Part shown: in pieces, positions 8,054-16,661 of the stretch
How positions within the stretch are numbered: the stretch's first letter is position 1
Layout of the letters: the number at the start of each line of letters is the position of its first letter
Assembly: GCF_036226685.1 (NCBI RefSeq)
Contig: NZ_CP109009.1
Location: 1,922,001-1,986,000, forward strand
Reading direction: 5' to 3'
From: Streptomyces sp. NBC_00690
GTDB taxonomy: Bacteria; Actinomycetota; Actinomycetes; Streptomycetales; Streptomycetaceae
Length of the DNA stretch: 64,000 bases
Notes under the pieces: generated by a model
Database searches by the model: none
What the model was told of the DNA's origin: nothing
What the model saw: only the letters and a program-made list of their open reading frames with translations
Position numbers and translations under genes: made by a program

Positions 8054-9439
8054 TCAGACCTCCGTACTGCTGAAGAAGACGTTCTTGGTCTCGGTGAAGG
8101 CTGCGAGTGCGTCCGGGCCCAGTTCGCGGCCGAGGCCGGACTGTTTGTAGCCGCCGAACGGGGTCCAGTAGCGGACGCTGCTGTGGGAGTTGACGGACAG
8201 ATTGCCCGCGGCCACGGCCCGACTGACGCGGATGGCCCGGCCGATGTCCCGGGTCCAAAGGGAACCGGAGAGCCCGTAGGGGGTGGCGTTGGCGAGGCGG
8301 ATGGCGTCGGCCTCGTCGTCGAAGGGCAGGACGACCGCGACCGGCCCGAAGACCTCCTCACAGGCGACCGGCGCTCCGGCGTCGACCTCGGTGAGGACGG
8401 TCGGGGGGAACCAGAAGCCGGCGCCGGTGGGGGCGGTGCCACGGATGCCCGGCAGTGCGTCGGGTACGTAGGCGCGGACCCGATCGAGTTGGGCCCGTGA
8501 GATCAGCGGACCCATCTGGGTCTTCTCGTCGGCCGGATCGCCCACGGTGATCGCGGCGATGGCGGGTGCGAGACGTTCGAGGAAGCGGTCGTGGACGGAG
8601 CGCTGGACCAGGATGCGGGTTCGCGCGCAGCAGTCCTGCCCGCTGTTGTCCAGGAAGGACATGGGCGTTGCTGCCACAGCGGCTTCGAGGTCGCAGTCGG
8701 CGAAGACGATGTTGGGGCTCTTGCCGCCGAGTTCGAGGGTGACCCGCTTCACCTGCTCGGCACAGCGGGCCATGATGGCCTTGCCGACGCGGGTGGAGCC
8801 CGTGAAGACGATCTTCGCGACTCCGGGGTGTTCGACGAGTGCGTTGCCGACGATGTCACCGGCGCCGGGGAGCACCTGGAACAGGTGCTGCGGAAGTCCG
8901 GCCTCCAGGGCGAGTTCCGCCAGCCTCAGCGCCGTCAGCGGGGTGGTCTCGGCGGGTTTGAGGAGGACGGCGTTGCCGGCCGCGAGGGCGGGGGCGGTCC
9001 CCCAGGCGGCGATCGGCATCGGGAAGTTCCAGGGCGCGATGACCCCGATGACACCGAGCGGTTCGAGGATCGTGATGTTCAGCCCGCCGGGGACCGGGAT
9101 CTGCCGACCGTTCAGCCGCTCGACCCCGCCGGCGGCGAAGTCAAGGAGGTCTCGGACGTTGCCGGCCTCCCAACGGGCGTTGCCGATGGTGTGACCCGCT
9201 TCCAGCACCTCCAGCTGCGCAAGTTCTTCGAGGTGCGCATCGACGGCGAGGGCGAAGCGGCGGAGCAGCCGGGCCCGGTCGGCGGGTGCCAGTCGCGTCC
9301 AGCGTTCCTGCGCTCTCGCTGCGAGGGCGACGGCGGCGTCGACCTCGTCGAGGGTGGTCGCCGGGACGCTGCGAAGGAGTCGGCCGGTGGTGGGATTGAG
9401 CACTTCGTGGTGCGACGCGTACGGCAAGACATTCCTCAC
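8054..9439 (-). CDS. Aldehyde dehydrogenase
   Basis: Protein of 461 residues covering a complete NAD(P)-dependent aldehyde dehydrogenase. It shows the cofactor segment APWNFPMPI, the Rossmann GSTRVGKAIM, the catalytic Glu in ELGGKSPNIVF, and the nucleophilic Cys in NSGQDCCARTRILVQ. It sits between a glutamine-synthetase-like ligase upstream and an SDR downstream on the same strand. By analogy with gamma-glutamyl-putrescine or gamma-glutamyl-ethanolamine catabolism, it should oxidise a gamma-glutamylated aldehyde to the acid. A 229-base gap separates it from the ligase gene, so a separate promoter is possible. The GTG start lacks a clear Shine-Dalgarno sequence and is uncertain by a few codons. 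Confidence 0.88.
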   Translation of the reverse strand: MRNVLPYASHHEVLNPTTGRLLRSVPATTLDEVDAAVALAARAQERWTRLAPADRARLLRRFALAVDAHLEELAQLEVLEAGHTIGNARWEAGNVRDLLDFAAGGVERLNGRQIPVPGGLNITILEPLGVIGVIAPWNFPMPIAAWGTAPALAAGNAVLLKPAETTPLTALRLAELALEAGLPQHLFQVLPGAGDIVGNALVEHPGVAKIVFTGSTRVGKAIMARCAEQVKRVTLELGGKSPNIVFADCDLEAAVAATPMSFLDNSGQDCCARTRILVQRSVHDRFLERLAPAIAAITVGDPADEKTQMGPLISRAQLDRVRAYVPDALPGIRGTAPTGAGFWFPPTVLTEVDAGAPVACEEVFGPVAVVLPFDDEADAIRLANATPYGLSGSLWTRDIGRAIRVSRAVAAGNLSVNSHSSVRYWTPFGGYKQSGLGRELGPDALAAFTETKNVFFSSTEV

Positions 9440-9668
9440 GTGGGGTCAAAGAACGGTGTCGGCGGGACATGGGCGGCCGGGTCGCGGTCCGTCACGGGTG
9501 GCCGGGCGGACCGAACGGGAGAGCGTCGACCACCCGAGCGGCTCGGCCGCCGAAGGGTCGGTTCCCGCCGTACGGAGACGGTCTCCCGCACCCGACACAC
9601 GGGGGCCGGTGCGCATCCGTGGCTTTTCATCGGCGATCCGGTGGTGTCTCAGTGGCGCCAGTGGCGTC

Positions 9669-11033
9669 TCAGTGGCGTTCGAAGGAGCGGCGGAGTTCCC
9701 AGTCGGTGACGGCCGCATCGAAAGCGGCCAGTTCCACCCCGGCCATGGTGCGGTAGTGGGCGAGGACCTCATCGCCGAATGCCTCCTTGGCGATGGGACT
9801 GGTCTCCCAGAGCTCGGCCGCCTCCCGCAGGGTGGTGGGCACCCGGGCGTAGTCGGCGGCGTACGCGTTCCCTGTGCAGGGGGCCGGGAGTTCGAGGCGC
9901 TGTTCGATGCCGTGGATGCCGGCGGCAATCAGCCCGGCGACCGCGAGGTACGGATTCGCATCACCGCCGGGCAGCCGGTTCTCGAAGCGCATCGAGCGAC
10001 CGTGTCCCACCACGCGCAGGGCACACGTGCGGTTGTCGAATCCCCAGGCGACGGCCGTGGGGGCGAAGCTGCCTGGCTGGAACCTCTTGTAGGAGTTCAC
10101 CGTGGGCGCGTACAGCAGGGAGAAGTCCCGCAGGGCGGCGAGTTGTCCGGCGAGGAAGTGTCGCATCACGGGTGACATTCCCCCCGGCCCGTCCCCCGCC
10201 ATCACATTGCGGCCGTCCTCATCCGCGAGGGAGAGATGGATGTGGCAGGAGTTGCCTTCACGCTCGTCGTACTTGGCCATGAAGGTGAGCGCGTACCCCT
10301 CCTGTGCGGCGATCTCCTTGGCCCCCGTCTTGTAGAGGGCGTGTTGGTCACAGGTGACCAGGGCGTCGTCGTAGCGGAAGGCGATCTCGTGCTGGCCCGG
10401 ATTGCACTCGCCCTTGGCCGACTCGACCGTCAGCCCCGCCGCGGCCATATCCCTGCGGATGCGGCGCAACAGGGGCTCGACGCGGCCGGTGCCCAGGATC
10501 GAGTAGTCGACGTTGTACTGGTTGACGGGTGTGAGCCCGCGGTAGTCGCGGTCCCACGCCTCTTCGTAGGTGTCCCTGAAGACGATGAACTCCAACTCGG
10601 TCCCGACCTTGGCGGTGAAGCCGTGTTCGGCGAGCCGGGCCAACTGGTGACGGAGGATCTGCCGGGGGGCGGCGACGACGGGGGAGCCGTCGTGCCAGGC
10701 GAGGTCGGCGAAGAGCAGGACCGTACCGTCGTACCAGGGCACGCATCGCAAGGTGGCGGGGTCGGGGCGCATCACGAAGTCGCCGTAGCCCTGGTCCCAG
10801 GAGGACATCTCGTACCCGTCGACGGTGTTCATCTCGATGTCGACGGCGAGGAGGTAGTTGCAGCCTTCGGTGCCGTGGGCAAGGACCTCGTCGAGGAAGA
10901 ACGGCGCGGCGAACCGCTTGCCCTGGAGCCGACCCTGCATGTCGGGGAAGGCGAGCACCACGGTGTCGATCTCGCCGCTCGCCACACGTGCGCGAAGCTC
11001 GTCGACCCCGAGGGGAGGTGTGCGATCTGCCAC
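9669..11033 (-). CDS. glnA4: Glutamine synthetase-like gamma-glutamyl ligase (GlnA4 type)
   Basis: Protein of 454 residues with the glutamine synthetase catalytic domain. The beta-grasp N-domain contains FPDMQGRLQGKRF. The metal/ATP motifs are VGTELEFIVF, ECNPGQHEIAF and NSCHIHLSL, followed by NSYKRFQPGSFAPT and the substrate Arg/Glu region MRFENRLPGGDANPYLA. The tyrosine-adenylylation loop typical of true GlnA is absent. Position and neighbours match S. coelicolor GlnA4 (SCO1613), reported as a gamma-glutamylethanolamide synthetase for ethanolamine use; a related paralogue, GlnA3, acts on polyamines. The substrate here is inferred by synteny. Start at GTG 11033, with AAGGAGG ten bases upstream. 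A FadR-type regulator is divergent, 79 bases away. Confidence 0.8.
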   Translation of the reverse strand: MADRTPPLGVDELRARVASGEIDTVVLAFPDMQGRLQGKRFAAPFFLDEVLAHGTEGCNYLLAVDIEMNTVDGYEMSSWDQGYGDFVMRPDPATLRCVPWYDGTVLLFADLAWHDGSPVVAAPRQILRHQLARLAEHGFTAKVGTELEFIVFRDTYEEAWDRDYRGLTPVNQYNVDYSILGTGRVEPLLRRIRRDMAAAGLTVESAKGECNPGQHEIAFRYDDALVTCDQHALYKTGAKEIAAQEGYALTFMAKYDEREGNSCHIHLSLADEDGRNVMAGDGPGGMSPVMRHFLAGQLAALRDFSLLYAPTVNSYKRFQPGSFAPTAVAWGFDNRTCALRVVGHGRSMRFENRLPGGDANPYLAVAGLIAAGIHGIEQRLELPAPCTGNAYAADYARVPTTLREAAELWETSPIAKEAFGDEVLAHYRTMAGVELAAFDAAVTDWELRRSFERH

Positions 11034-11112
11034 AGGGATGACGCCTCCTTGGATGAGCCAGCAGCCCTAAGGTATGGCTGTGGACCATTGATTGGGAAGA
11101 GGAAACGACGAC

Positions 11113-11841
11113 GTGGCGAAGAATGATGTGGTGACCGACCGGCTCACGGCCGTCCTGCGCCCGGTGCGCGCGGGCAACGGGTTCGAAGAGGCGCTGGAGC
11201 AGATCCTGCGTCTGCTGCGCCTCGGCCTGATCCCCGCCGGCGAACGACTGCCGGCGGAACGGGCACTGGCGGAGCGGTTGGGGATCAGCCGGGTCACCCT
11301 GCGCGACGTGCTCAAGGTCCTCACCGACCAGGGCCTGGTGGAGAGCAGACGGGGGCGGTACGGCGGAACGTTCGTCCTGAGCCGGCCCGAGGCCCGCGGC
11401 GAAGCGGAGTTGCGCCGCCGGGTGGGCACCGTGGACGTGACGGACACCCTGCACTTCCGCGAGGTGCTGGACGTGGGGGCGGCTGGGCTGTGCGCGTCGA
11501 ACGGGCTGACCGACGACGGGGCGATACGGCTGCGCAGCGCCCTACTGGCCACGAACGAAGCCCCTTTGGGCGAGTACCGCCGCCGTGACACCCTCCTGCA
11601 CCTCACGCTCACAGAACTGTCCGGCTCTCCCACGCTGGCCGTGCACTATGCCGCCGTCCGAGCGGATCTGAACGACCTCCTCGACTGCATCCCGCTGCTC
11701 GTGCGGAACCTGGAGCACTCGCAGCACCAGCACACCGCCCTCATCGAGGCGGTGCTCGACAAGGACGCCGACGGGGCGCGGGATGTGATGCGCGAGCACT
11801 GCGAGGGCACGGCGGCGCTCCTGCGGGGCTTTCTGTCCTGA
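11113..11841 (+). CDS. FadR/GntR-family transcriptional regulator
   Basis: Protein of 242 residues. An N-terminal winged helix-turn-helix (about 23-85) has the GntR signature LIPAGERLPAERALAERLGISRVTLRDVLKVLTDQGLV. It is followed by an all-helical FCD effector domain (about 95-235) whose histidine/acidic metal-site pattern appears as FREVLDVGAA, TLLHLTLTELSGSP and HSQHQHTALIEAVLDKDADGARDVMREH. I chose GTG 11113 because AGAGGA lies nine bases upstream; the longer TTG-initiated frame at 11092 would overlap that site. It is divergent from the glutamine-synthetase-like operon and therefore probably controls it, with a gamma-glutamylated intermediate or amine as ligand (inference). Confidence 0.85.
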   Translation: MAKNDVVTDRLTAVLRPVRAGNGFEEALEQILRLLRLGLIPAGERLPAERALAERLGISRVTLRDVLKVLTDQGLVESRRGRYGGTFVLSRPEARGEAELRRRVGTVDVTDTLHFREVLDVGAAGLCASNGLTDDGAIRLRSALLATNEAPLGEYRRRDTLLHLTLTELSGSPTLAVHYAAVRADLNDLLDCIPLLVRNLEHSQHQHTALIEAVLDKDADGARDVMREHCEGTAALLRGFLS

Positions 11842-12380
11842 GCCGGACTCTCGTACTGGCCTCCGGGCCCAACTCTCGTACTGGACTGTGCGCCGGCCCC
11901 TGGCTGCTTCCGGGCCTTCGGGTGGGCACAGCTCTCTGCGCCGCCACGGCCTGCGGCATCCGACGCACGGGGCTTGCGCGGACCCACGCCTTCAGCAAAG
12001 GTACTCAGGCACACCTTTGAAGGGCAGGGCTGCTCCCATGGCCGCAGACACTGGCCGTTCCCCCTCCTCAGACGCCCCGCATACGCAGGTTGCGGCGGCG
12101 CGCCGATGCGACGGTGGCCAGTTACACCTGAGCTGACCTGCGACGGGTGGTCCATCGACCGCCTCTCTGGGCGCCCCCCATGACAAGCCGCCTTCGCTTC
12201 AGGCCCTCGCCCGGCAATCACCGTCGCGCCCCGACATCTTGGGCGGCGTCGCGATCGATGTACGCCGACCGGCGGGGCAGGCGAAGCAACAGCCGGGTGC
12301 TCCGCCTCCGACCGCAGCCGTACTCCCCGGCCGAGGCGACAGAAGCGAAAGAAGCGACGGACATGATGGAAGTGACGGAC
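11842..12380. other. Non-coding gap before the gamma-glutamyl hydrolase gene
   Basis: This 539-base stretch has no convincing gene on either strand. It opens with a direct repeat of ACTCTCGTACTGG (11847-11859 and 11872-11884, period 25) immediately after the regulator stop. An alternative ATG pair at 12363/12366 lies in frame with the downstream gene, and the frame stays open to 12147. That upstream translation is Arg/Pro-rich and unlike the family, so I treat it as untranslated. Confidence 0.5.
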
Positions 12381-13193
12381 ATGCCCCGACCCCTCATCGG
12401 CATCACCACCTACCTCGACACGGCCGCCTGGGGAGTGTGGCGACGGCAGGCGGCCCTCCTCCCGGCCGACTATCCGGCCCTCGTCCAGCGGGCGGGAGGG
12501 GTGGCGGTCATGCTGCCGCCCGACCCGGACCCCGCTGCCGCCCACACAGCCATGGCCCGGCTCGACGGTCTGATCCTCGCCGGCGGTGCCGACGTCGACC
12601 CCGAGCACTACGGCGCCACACCGGACCCCCGCGCCGGTCCCCCGGCCCCCGAACGGGACCACTGGGAGTTGGCCCTGATCGACGCGGCTCGCGCGGTGGG
12701 CACTCCGATCCTGGGGATCTGTCGGGGCATGCAACTGCTCAACGTGGCCCTGGGCGGCACCCTGCTCCAACATCTGGACGGCCACATGGAGGCGGAAGGA
12801 ATCTTCGGCACCCATCCGGTGCGGCCGGTGCCGGGCACCCTGTACGCATCGATCGTGCCGGAGACCACGCAGGTACCCACCTATCACCACCAGGCCGTCG
12901 CCCAACTGGCACCCCGTCTCAGGGCGAGCGCCCATGCCGAGGACGGCACGGTGGAGGCGGTGGAGCCGGCGTTCCCAGGCGAAGGCTGGCTGCTGGGAGT
13001 GCAGTGGCACCCTGAGGTCGGGCGGGACCTTCGGATCGTGCGCGCGCTCGTCGCCGTGGCGTCCGGAGCCGAACCCTCCGTCAGCTCTTGGTCAGTCCCA
13101 ACAGATCCCGCGCCGGCCCTGTCGGACGCTGGGCACGTCGCCAGACGGCCCGCAGCGCCCGCCGGAGCTCCACTCCCTCCACCCGTACCCTGA
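12381..13193 (+). CDS. Class I gamma-glutamyl(-GABA) hydrolase, peptidase C26
   Basis: Protein of 270 residues with the glutamine-amidotransferase-like class I fold. The core elements are GLILAGGADVDPEHYG and the nucleophile elbow GICRGMQLLNVALGGTLLQHL (catalytic Cys). The His/Glu pair lies in LLGVQWHPEVG. It resembles PuuD, which splits gamma-glutamyl-GABA, and fits as the final deglutamylation step of the neighbouring ligase/ALDH/SDR pathway. GGAAG (12368-12372) lies eight bases before ATG 12381, supporting this start. The last 37 residues (from about SVSSWSVP) run antisense through the 3' end of the convergent LysR gene and look unlike the family, so the C-terminus may be a readthrough extension. 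Confidence 0.82.
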   Translation: MPRPLIGITTYLDTAAWGVWRRQAALLPADYPALVQRAGGVAVMLPPDPDPAAAHTAMARLDGLILAGGADVDPEHYGATPDPRAGPPAPERDHWELALIDAARAVGTPILGICRGMQLLNVALGGTLLQHLDGHMEAEGIFGTHPVRPVPGTLYASIVPETTQVPTYHHQAVAQLAPRLRASAHAEDGTVEAVEPAFPGEGWLLGVQWHPEVGRDLRIVRALVAVASGAEPSVSSWSVPTDPAPALSDAGHVARRPAAPAGAPLPPPVP

Positions 13194-14004
13194 TCAGTCG
13201 TCGTGCGGCGAACTCGTCGAGCACGGCGAGTTCGCTGAGCACCACCGGTCCGGCACCACTGACCGCAGCCGCCTTGACCGCTGTCGTCGAGCCCAGCTCC
13301 AGCAGCGGTTCAGCCGGCCCACCGCACGCGGCCAGTGCGGAGTCCAGCACCTGTCGCGTACCCGATCCCCGTTCCCGCAGGATCAGCGGGGCGACGGCCA
13401 GTTCGGCGGCGGTCAGGGGCGCCCGCCGACGTGCCCACTCGTGCAGCGGGGAGACCGCCACCACCAATCGGTCGTGGCCGATGACGGCCCCGTCCAAACC
13501 GTCGGGCACGGACAGGCCCTCCACGAACCCCAGCTCCGCATCGCCCGCGAGCAGTCGTTCCGCGACCGTCGCGGAGTTCCCCGCCAGGAGGGAGACCACG
13601 GTGTCCGGGCGCTGGGTGCGCAGGGCGATGAGCCAGCCCGGCAGCAAGTACTCGGCGATGGTCATCGAGGCCGCGACCCTCAGCCGCGAGTCCCGGCGCC
13701 CCCGCAGGGCCTGGGCTCCGGCGTCGAAGACCTCCGCCGCCTCCACGACCCGCCGCGCCCAGTCCGTCACCAGCGCCCCCGCCTCGGTGAGCCGGGAGCC
13801 CCGTGGCGAGCGGTCCACCAGGACCAGTCCCAGTTGACGCTCCATCGAACGGATGCGGCTGCTCGCCGCCGGTTGGGTGATCCCCATCTCGCGGGCCGCT
13901 CGGCCCAGACTGCCGTGCCGGGCGACGGCGAGCAGCAGCTCCAGGGCTCCGAGGTCGGGCACCCGGTGGGCCAGTGGGCCCCGCTCCACACGGTCATCGC
14001 TCAT
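13081..14004 (-). CDS. LysR-family transcriptional regulator
   Basis: Protein of 307 residues. The N-terminal winged helix (about 18-77) carries the LysR signature ALELLLAVARHGSLGRAA followed by the recognition helix TQPAASSRIRSMERQLG. The rest is a periplasmic-binding-protein-like effector domain. It is divergent from the TDT-family transporter 71 bases away, which is its most likely target. Its 3' end overlaps the convergent gamma-glutamyl hydrolase gene by 113 bases. The ligand cannot be read from the sequence. LysR regulators paired with TDT exporters are common in actinobacteria, sometimes for sulfite or organic acids. Confidence 0.85.
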   Translation of the reverse strand: MSDDRVERGPLAHRVPDLGALELLLAVARHGSLGRAAREMGITQPAASSRIRSMERQLGLVLVDRSPRGSRLTEAGALVTDWARRVVEAAEVFDAGAQALRGRRDSRLRVAASMTIAEYLLPGWLIALRTQRPDTVVSLLAGNSATVAERLLAGDAELGFVEGLSVPDGLDGAVIGHDRLVVAVSPLHEWARRRAPLTAAELAVAPLILRERGSGTRQVLDSALAACGGPAEPLLELGSTTAVKAAAVSGAGPVVLSELAVLDEFAARRLIRVRVEGVELRRALRAVWRRAQRPTGPARDLLGLTKS

Positions 14005-14074
14005 CAGTCCAGCTTATGAGGTCATAACGCGAAGATCCCTGGTGGGACGGGAGGAATCGGCCCACAGTGACGGC

Positions 14075-15217
14075 ATGGCCCTGGCACCACCCGTACCCGC
14101 ACCCGTCTCTGTCCCGCTGCCGCTTCTGCGGCACTTCACCCCCAACTGGTACGCCACCGTCATGGGCACCGCCATCGTGGCCAATGCGGGCGCGGCACTC
14201 GACGTTCCCGGCACCCGGCCGCTGCTGACCGCCGTGTGGGCGCTGTCAGCGGTGTTGCTGATCGCGGTGGTCACCGCCCGCCTCCTGCACTGGCGCCACC
14301 ACCGCGACCGGGCCAGGGCTCATCTGCTGGATCCGACGATCGCGCCGTTCTACGGATGCGCCGCGATGGCGACACTCGCCGTGGGGGCCGGCACACTGCC
14401 CCTGGGCGCGCCCCTGATGGGGGCCGCGACAGCGGTACCGGTCGCCGTGCTGCTCCTGGTCCTGGGAACCGTCGCCGCCGTGGGTACGGCCACGGTGATC
14501 CCCTGGCTGATGGTGGTCAACCGGCGGATCGAGCCGGGCGCGGCGTCCCCTGTGTGGCTGCTGCCCGTGGTCCCCCCGATGGTGGCCGCCGCCTCCTGGC
14601 CCCCGCTCATCCCCGAGCTGCCCGCCGGTCAGTGGCACACCGCGGTGCTGCTGGCCAGCGCCGCGATGTTCGGTGTCAGCCTGCTGGGGACGCTCGTCGT
14701 CCTGCCGCTGGTCATCGCCCGACTGCTGCGCCGCGGCCCGCTCCCCCTCGCTCTCACTCCGGCCCTGTTCCTGGTCCTCGGGCCCCTGGGGCAGTCGACG
14801 ACGGCCGCCGACGCAATGGCGTACGCGTCCCGAAGTGTGTTCCCGGCGCTCCAGCCGAGCACCGTTTCGGCGTTCGCCGTGGGCTATGGAGTGGTGGCCA
14901 TGGGCTTTGCGCTGCTGTGGCTGCCCCTGGCCGGGATCGCGACGGTACGGGCGATGCGCCGGGGGCTGCCCTTCACCCTCGGGTGGTGGGCGTTCACCTT
15001 CCCGGTCGGCACCTGTGTCACGGGGGCGGCGGCGCTCGGCGAGAGGACGGAGCTCACCGCACCGACCCTGCTGGCGGGCGGGCTGTACGTCCTCCTCGTC
15101 ACGGCGTGGGCGGTGGCCGGGGGTCGTACGGTGCGCGGGCTGTTCAGCGCAGAGCTGCTCGCAGCGCCGCACCCAGCACCGCGGGCGCCGTCACCAGGGA
15201 CGGCCCGTACCAGGTGA
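14075..15217 (+). CDS. TDT (tellurite-resistance/dicarboxylate) family transporter
   Basis: Membrane protein of 380 residues with about ten hydrophobic helices and the SLAC1/TDT pattern: FTPNWYATVMGTAIVANAG near the N-terminus (a conserved pore segment), GPLGQSTTAA in the middle and WWAFTFPVGTCVTGAAALG near the end. Family members export dicarboxylates, sulfite or related anions, or give tellurite resistance. The substrate here is unknown. The ATG at 14075 has only a distant GGAGGA, so the start is moderately supported. The divergent LysR gene probably regulates it. The last 74 bases overlap the convergent metal-receptor gene. Confidence 0.8.
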   Translation: MALAPPVPAPVSVPLPLLRHFTPNWYATVMGTAIVANAGAALDVPGTRPLLTAVWALSAVLLIAVVTARLLHWRHHRDRARAHLLDPTIAPFYGCAAMATLAVGAGTLPLGAPLMGAATAVPVAVLLLVLGTVAAVGTATVIPWLMVVNRRIEPGAASPVWLLPVVPPMVAAASWPPLIPELPAGQWHTAVLLASAAMFGVSLLGTLVVLPLVIARLLRRGPLPLALTPALFLVLGPLGQSTTAADAMAYASRSVFPALQPSTVSAFAVGYGVVAMGFALLWLPLAGIATVRAMRRGLPFTLGWWAFTFPVGTCVTGAAALGERTELTAPTLLAGGLYVLLVTAWAVAGGRTVRGLFSAELLAAPHPAPRAPSPGTARTR

Positions 15218-15887
15218 GATGGCGACCGCTGACCAGGGCGGCGGGGAGGCGGGGAAAGGACTCGGGTCCGTCGTCGGTGGTGAAGCGGTACGGCTCGTCG
15301 GGGAGGACGACCAGATCGGCGCCGCTGCGGTGGAGTTCATCGATGGGTATCCGGGGGTAGCGGTCCGGGTGCCGTGCGTACACGTTGTCGACCCCGAGTC
15401 GGTGCAGCAGGTCCCCGGCGAAGGTGTCCCGCCCCAGCACCATCCACGGTCGCCGCCAGATGGGCACGACGGCGGCGACGGTGGGCACCGCGCCCGGCAG
15501 ATCACCCGACCAGGCATCAGCGGCCCGATCCAGCCAGGCCGGCCGGTCCAGCCCGCAGCCGTCGACGAGGACGCGTTCCAATTCGCGCAGTGCCTGCTCC
15601 AGATCACGTACCTCGGTCAAGAGCACCGGGATGCCGGCGGCGCGCAGGGCGTCCAGGTCCGGTTGCCGGTTCTCCTCCTCATTGGCGATCACCAGATCGG
15701 GCGCCAGTCGGATCACGGCTGCCACATCGGGGTTCTTGGTGCCCCCGATGCGCGGTACGTCGAGGTCGGCGGGATGGGTGCACCAGTCGGTGGCCGCGAT
15801 CAGCGCACCGGGCGCACTGACGGCCACGGCCTCGGTGAGGGAGGGGACCAGGGAGACGACCCGCGGCATCGCAGGTGTCCTGGCCAC
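15144..15887 (-). CDS. Helical-backbone metal receptor (BtuF/TroA-like), no signal peptide
   Basis: Protein of 247 residues with the two-lobed binding-protein fold of the BtuF family: RVVSLVPSLTEAV at the start, RIGGTKNPDVAAVIRLAPDLVIANEEENR, and the long linking helix VRDLEQALRELERVLV. Unlike exported binding proteins of cobalamin and siderophore ABC systems, it has neither signal peptide nor lipobox, so it is predicted cytoplasmic. No ABC permease or ATPase accompanies it. Its GTG start lies three bases after the stop of the cupin/XRE regulator, so they are co-transcribed. It may act as a cytosolic ligand carrier or enzyme; the ligand is unknown. Confidence 0.7.
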   Translation of the reverse strand: MARTPAMPRVVSLVPSLTEAVAVSAPGALIAATDWCTHPADLDVPRIGGTKNPDVAAVIRLAPDLVIANEEENRQPDLDALRAAGIPVLLTEVRDLEQALRELERVLVDGCGLDRPAWLDRAADAWSGDLPGAVPTVAAVVPIWRRPWMVLGRDTFAGDLLHRLGVDNVYARHPDRYPRIPIDELHRSGADLVVLPDEPYRFTTDDGPESFPRLPAALVSGRHLTWYGPSLVTAPAVLGAALRAALR

Positions 15888-15890
15888 GGT

Positions 15891-16487
15891 CTAGCGCTCC
15901 GGGGGGCCGAGGTGATCGGCGACGGTGACCACGACGATCCGGGTCTCCGGGAGGGCGGCCCGCCAGCGGTGGCGTACGCCTCCGGACAGGAAGAGGGCGT
16001 CACCGCTGCCCAGTCGGTAGGCACGGCCCTCGGCCTCGACCTCGACCACCCCGTCGGCGACGTACATGATCTCGTCGTTGCGGTGCTCGAACTCGCCGTC
16101 GGTGTCGTGTTCGCCCGTGAACTCCAGCGCTTCCAGTTGGTGACGGCCGTGCACCAGCCGCCGGGTGGTGCCACCGCGAACGGCACGATCCGTATCGTCC
16201 AGCGCGGGTGGGGTGTCCGCCCGCACGACGGCGACGGTCCGCGCGGCATCGGACGCCGCGATCAATCGGCCCACCGTGGTTTCCAGGGCGCCGGCGACCC
16301 GCTCCAGGGAACGGTTACTGGGCCGGGCCCGCTCGTTCTCGATCTGGCTGAGGAAGGGCACCGACAGACCGCTGCGCTCGGCGACCACGGCCAGGGTGAG
16401 CTCAAGGGTACGGCGGCGCCGACGCACGGCCGCGCCCACCCGAAGGGGTTCGGTCTCCTTCGGGTCCTTGCCGTCCTTCGTGTCCAT
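15891..16487 (-). CDS. XRE-family regulator with cupin sensor domain
   Basis: Protein of 198 residues. A helix-turn-helix of the Cro/CI type (about 18-72) contains TLAVVAERSGLSVPFLSQIENERARPS. It is joined to a C-terminal cupin (about 115-190) with HRNDEIMYVADGVVEVEAEGRA and the second cupin motif LSGGVRHRWRA. This domain pair is typical of PuuR-like and amino-acid or antibiotic-responsive regulators that bind a small ligand in the cupin. ATG 16487 has GGGAG upstream. It forms a two-gene operon with the metal-receptor-like protein downstream. The operator and ligand are not visible. Confidence 0.82.
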   Translation of the reverse strand: MDTKDGKDPKETEPLRVGAAVRRRRRTLELTLAVVAERSGLSVPFLSQIENERARPSNRSLERVAGALETTVGRLIAASDAARTVAVVRADTPPALDDTDRAVRGGTTRRLVHGRHQLEALEFTGEHDTDGEFEHRNDEIMYVADGVVEVEAEGRAYRLGSGDALFLSGGVRHRWRAALPETRIVVVTVADHLGPPER

Positions 16488-16588
16488 CCGCCCAGCTCCC
16501 CTTCCTGGTCCTGTCTCACCATACGCAGCTTCCGGGCTCGGTCGCTCGCATACGGTGCACGGGCCAGGCATCGAGGGGTACGCAGCGC

Positions 16589-16623
16589 CGGGGTGGCCCC
16601 CGCGACCAGCGGAGACCACCCCG
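16589..16623 (-). terminator. Hairpin after the betaine transporter operon
   Basis: CGGGGTGG (16589-16596) pairs with CCACCCCG (16616-16623) across a 19-base loop, about 38 bases beyond the stop of the minus-strand permease/binding-protein fusion. It is a plausible terminator without a T-tract. Confidence 0.4.
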
Positions 16624-16661
16624 TCACCACGCGTTACCAGCCGATGCTGCGGCGGTTGCGA

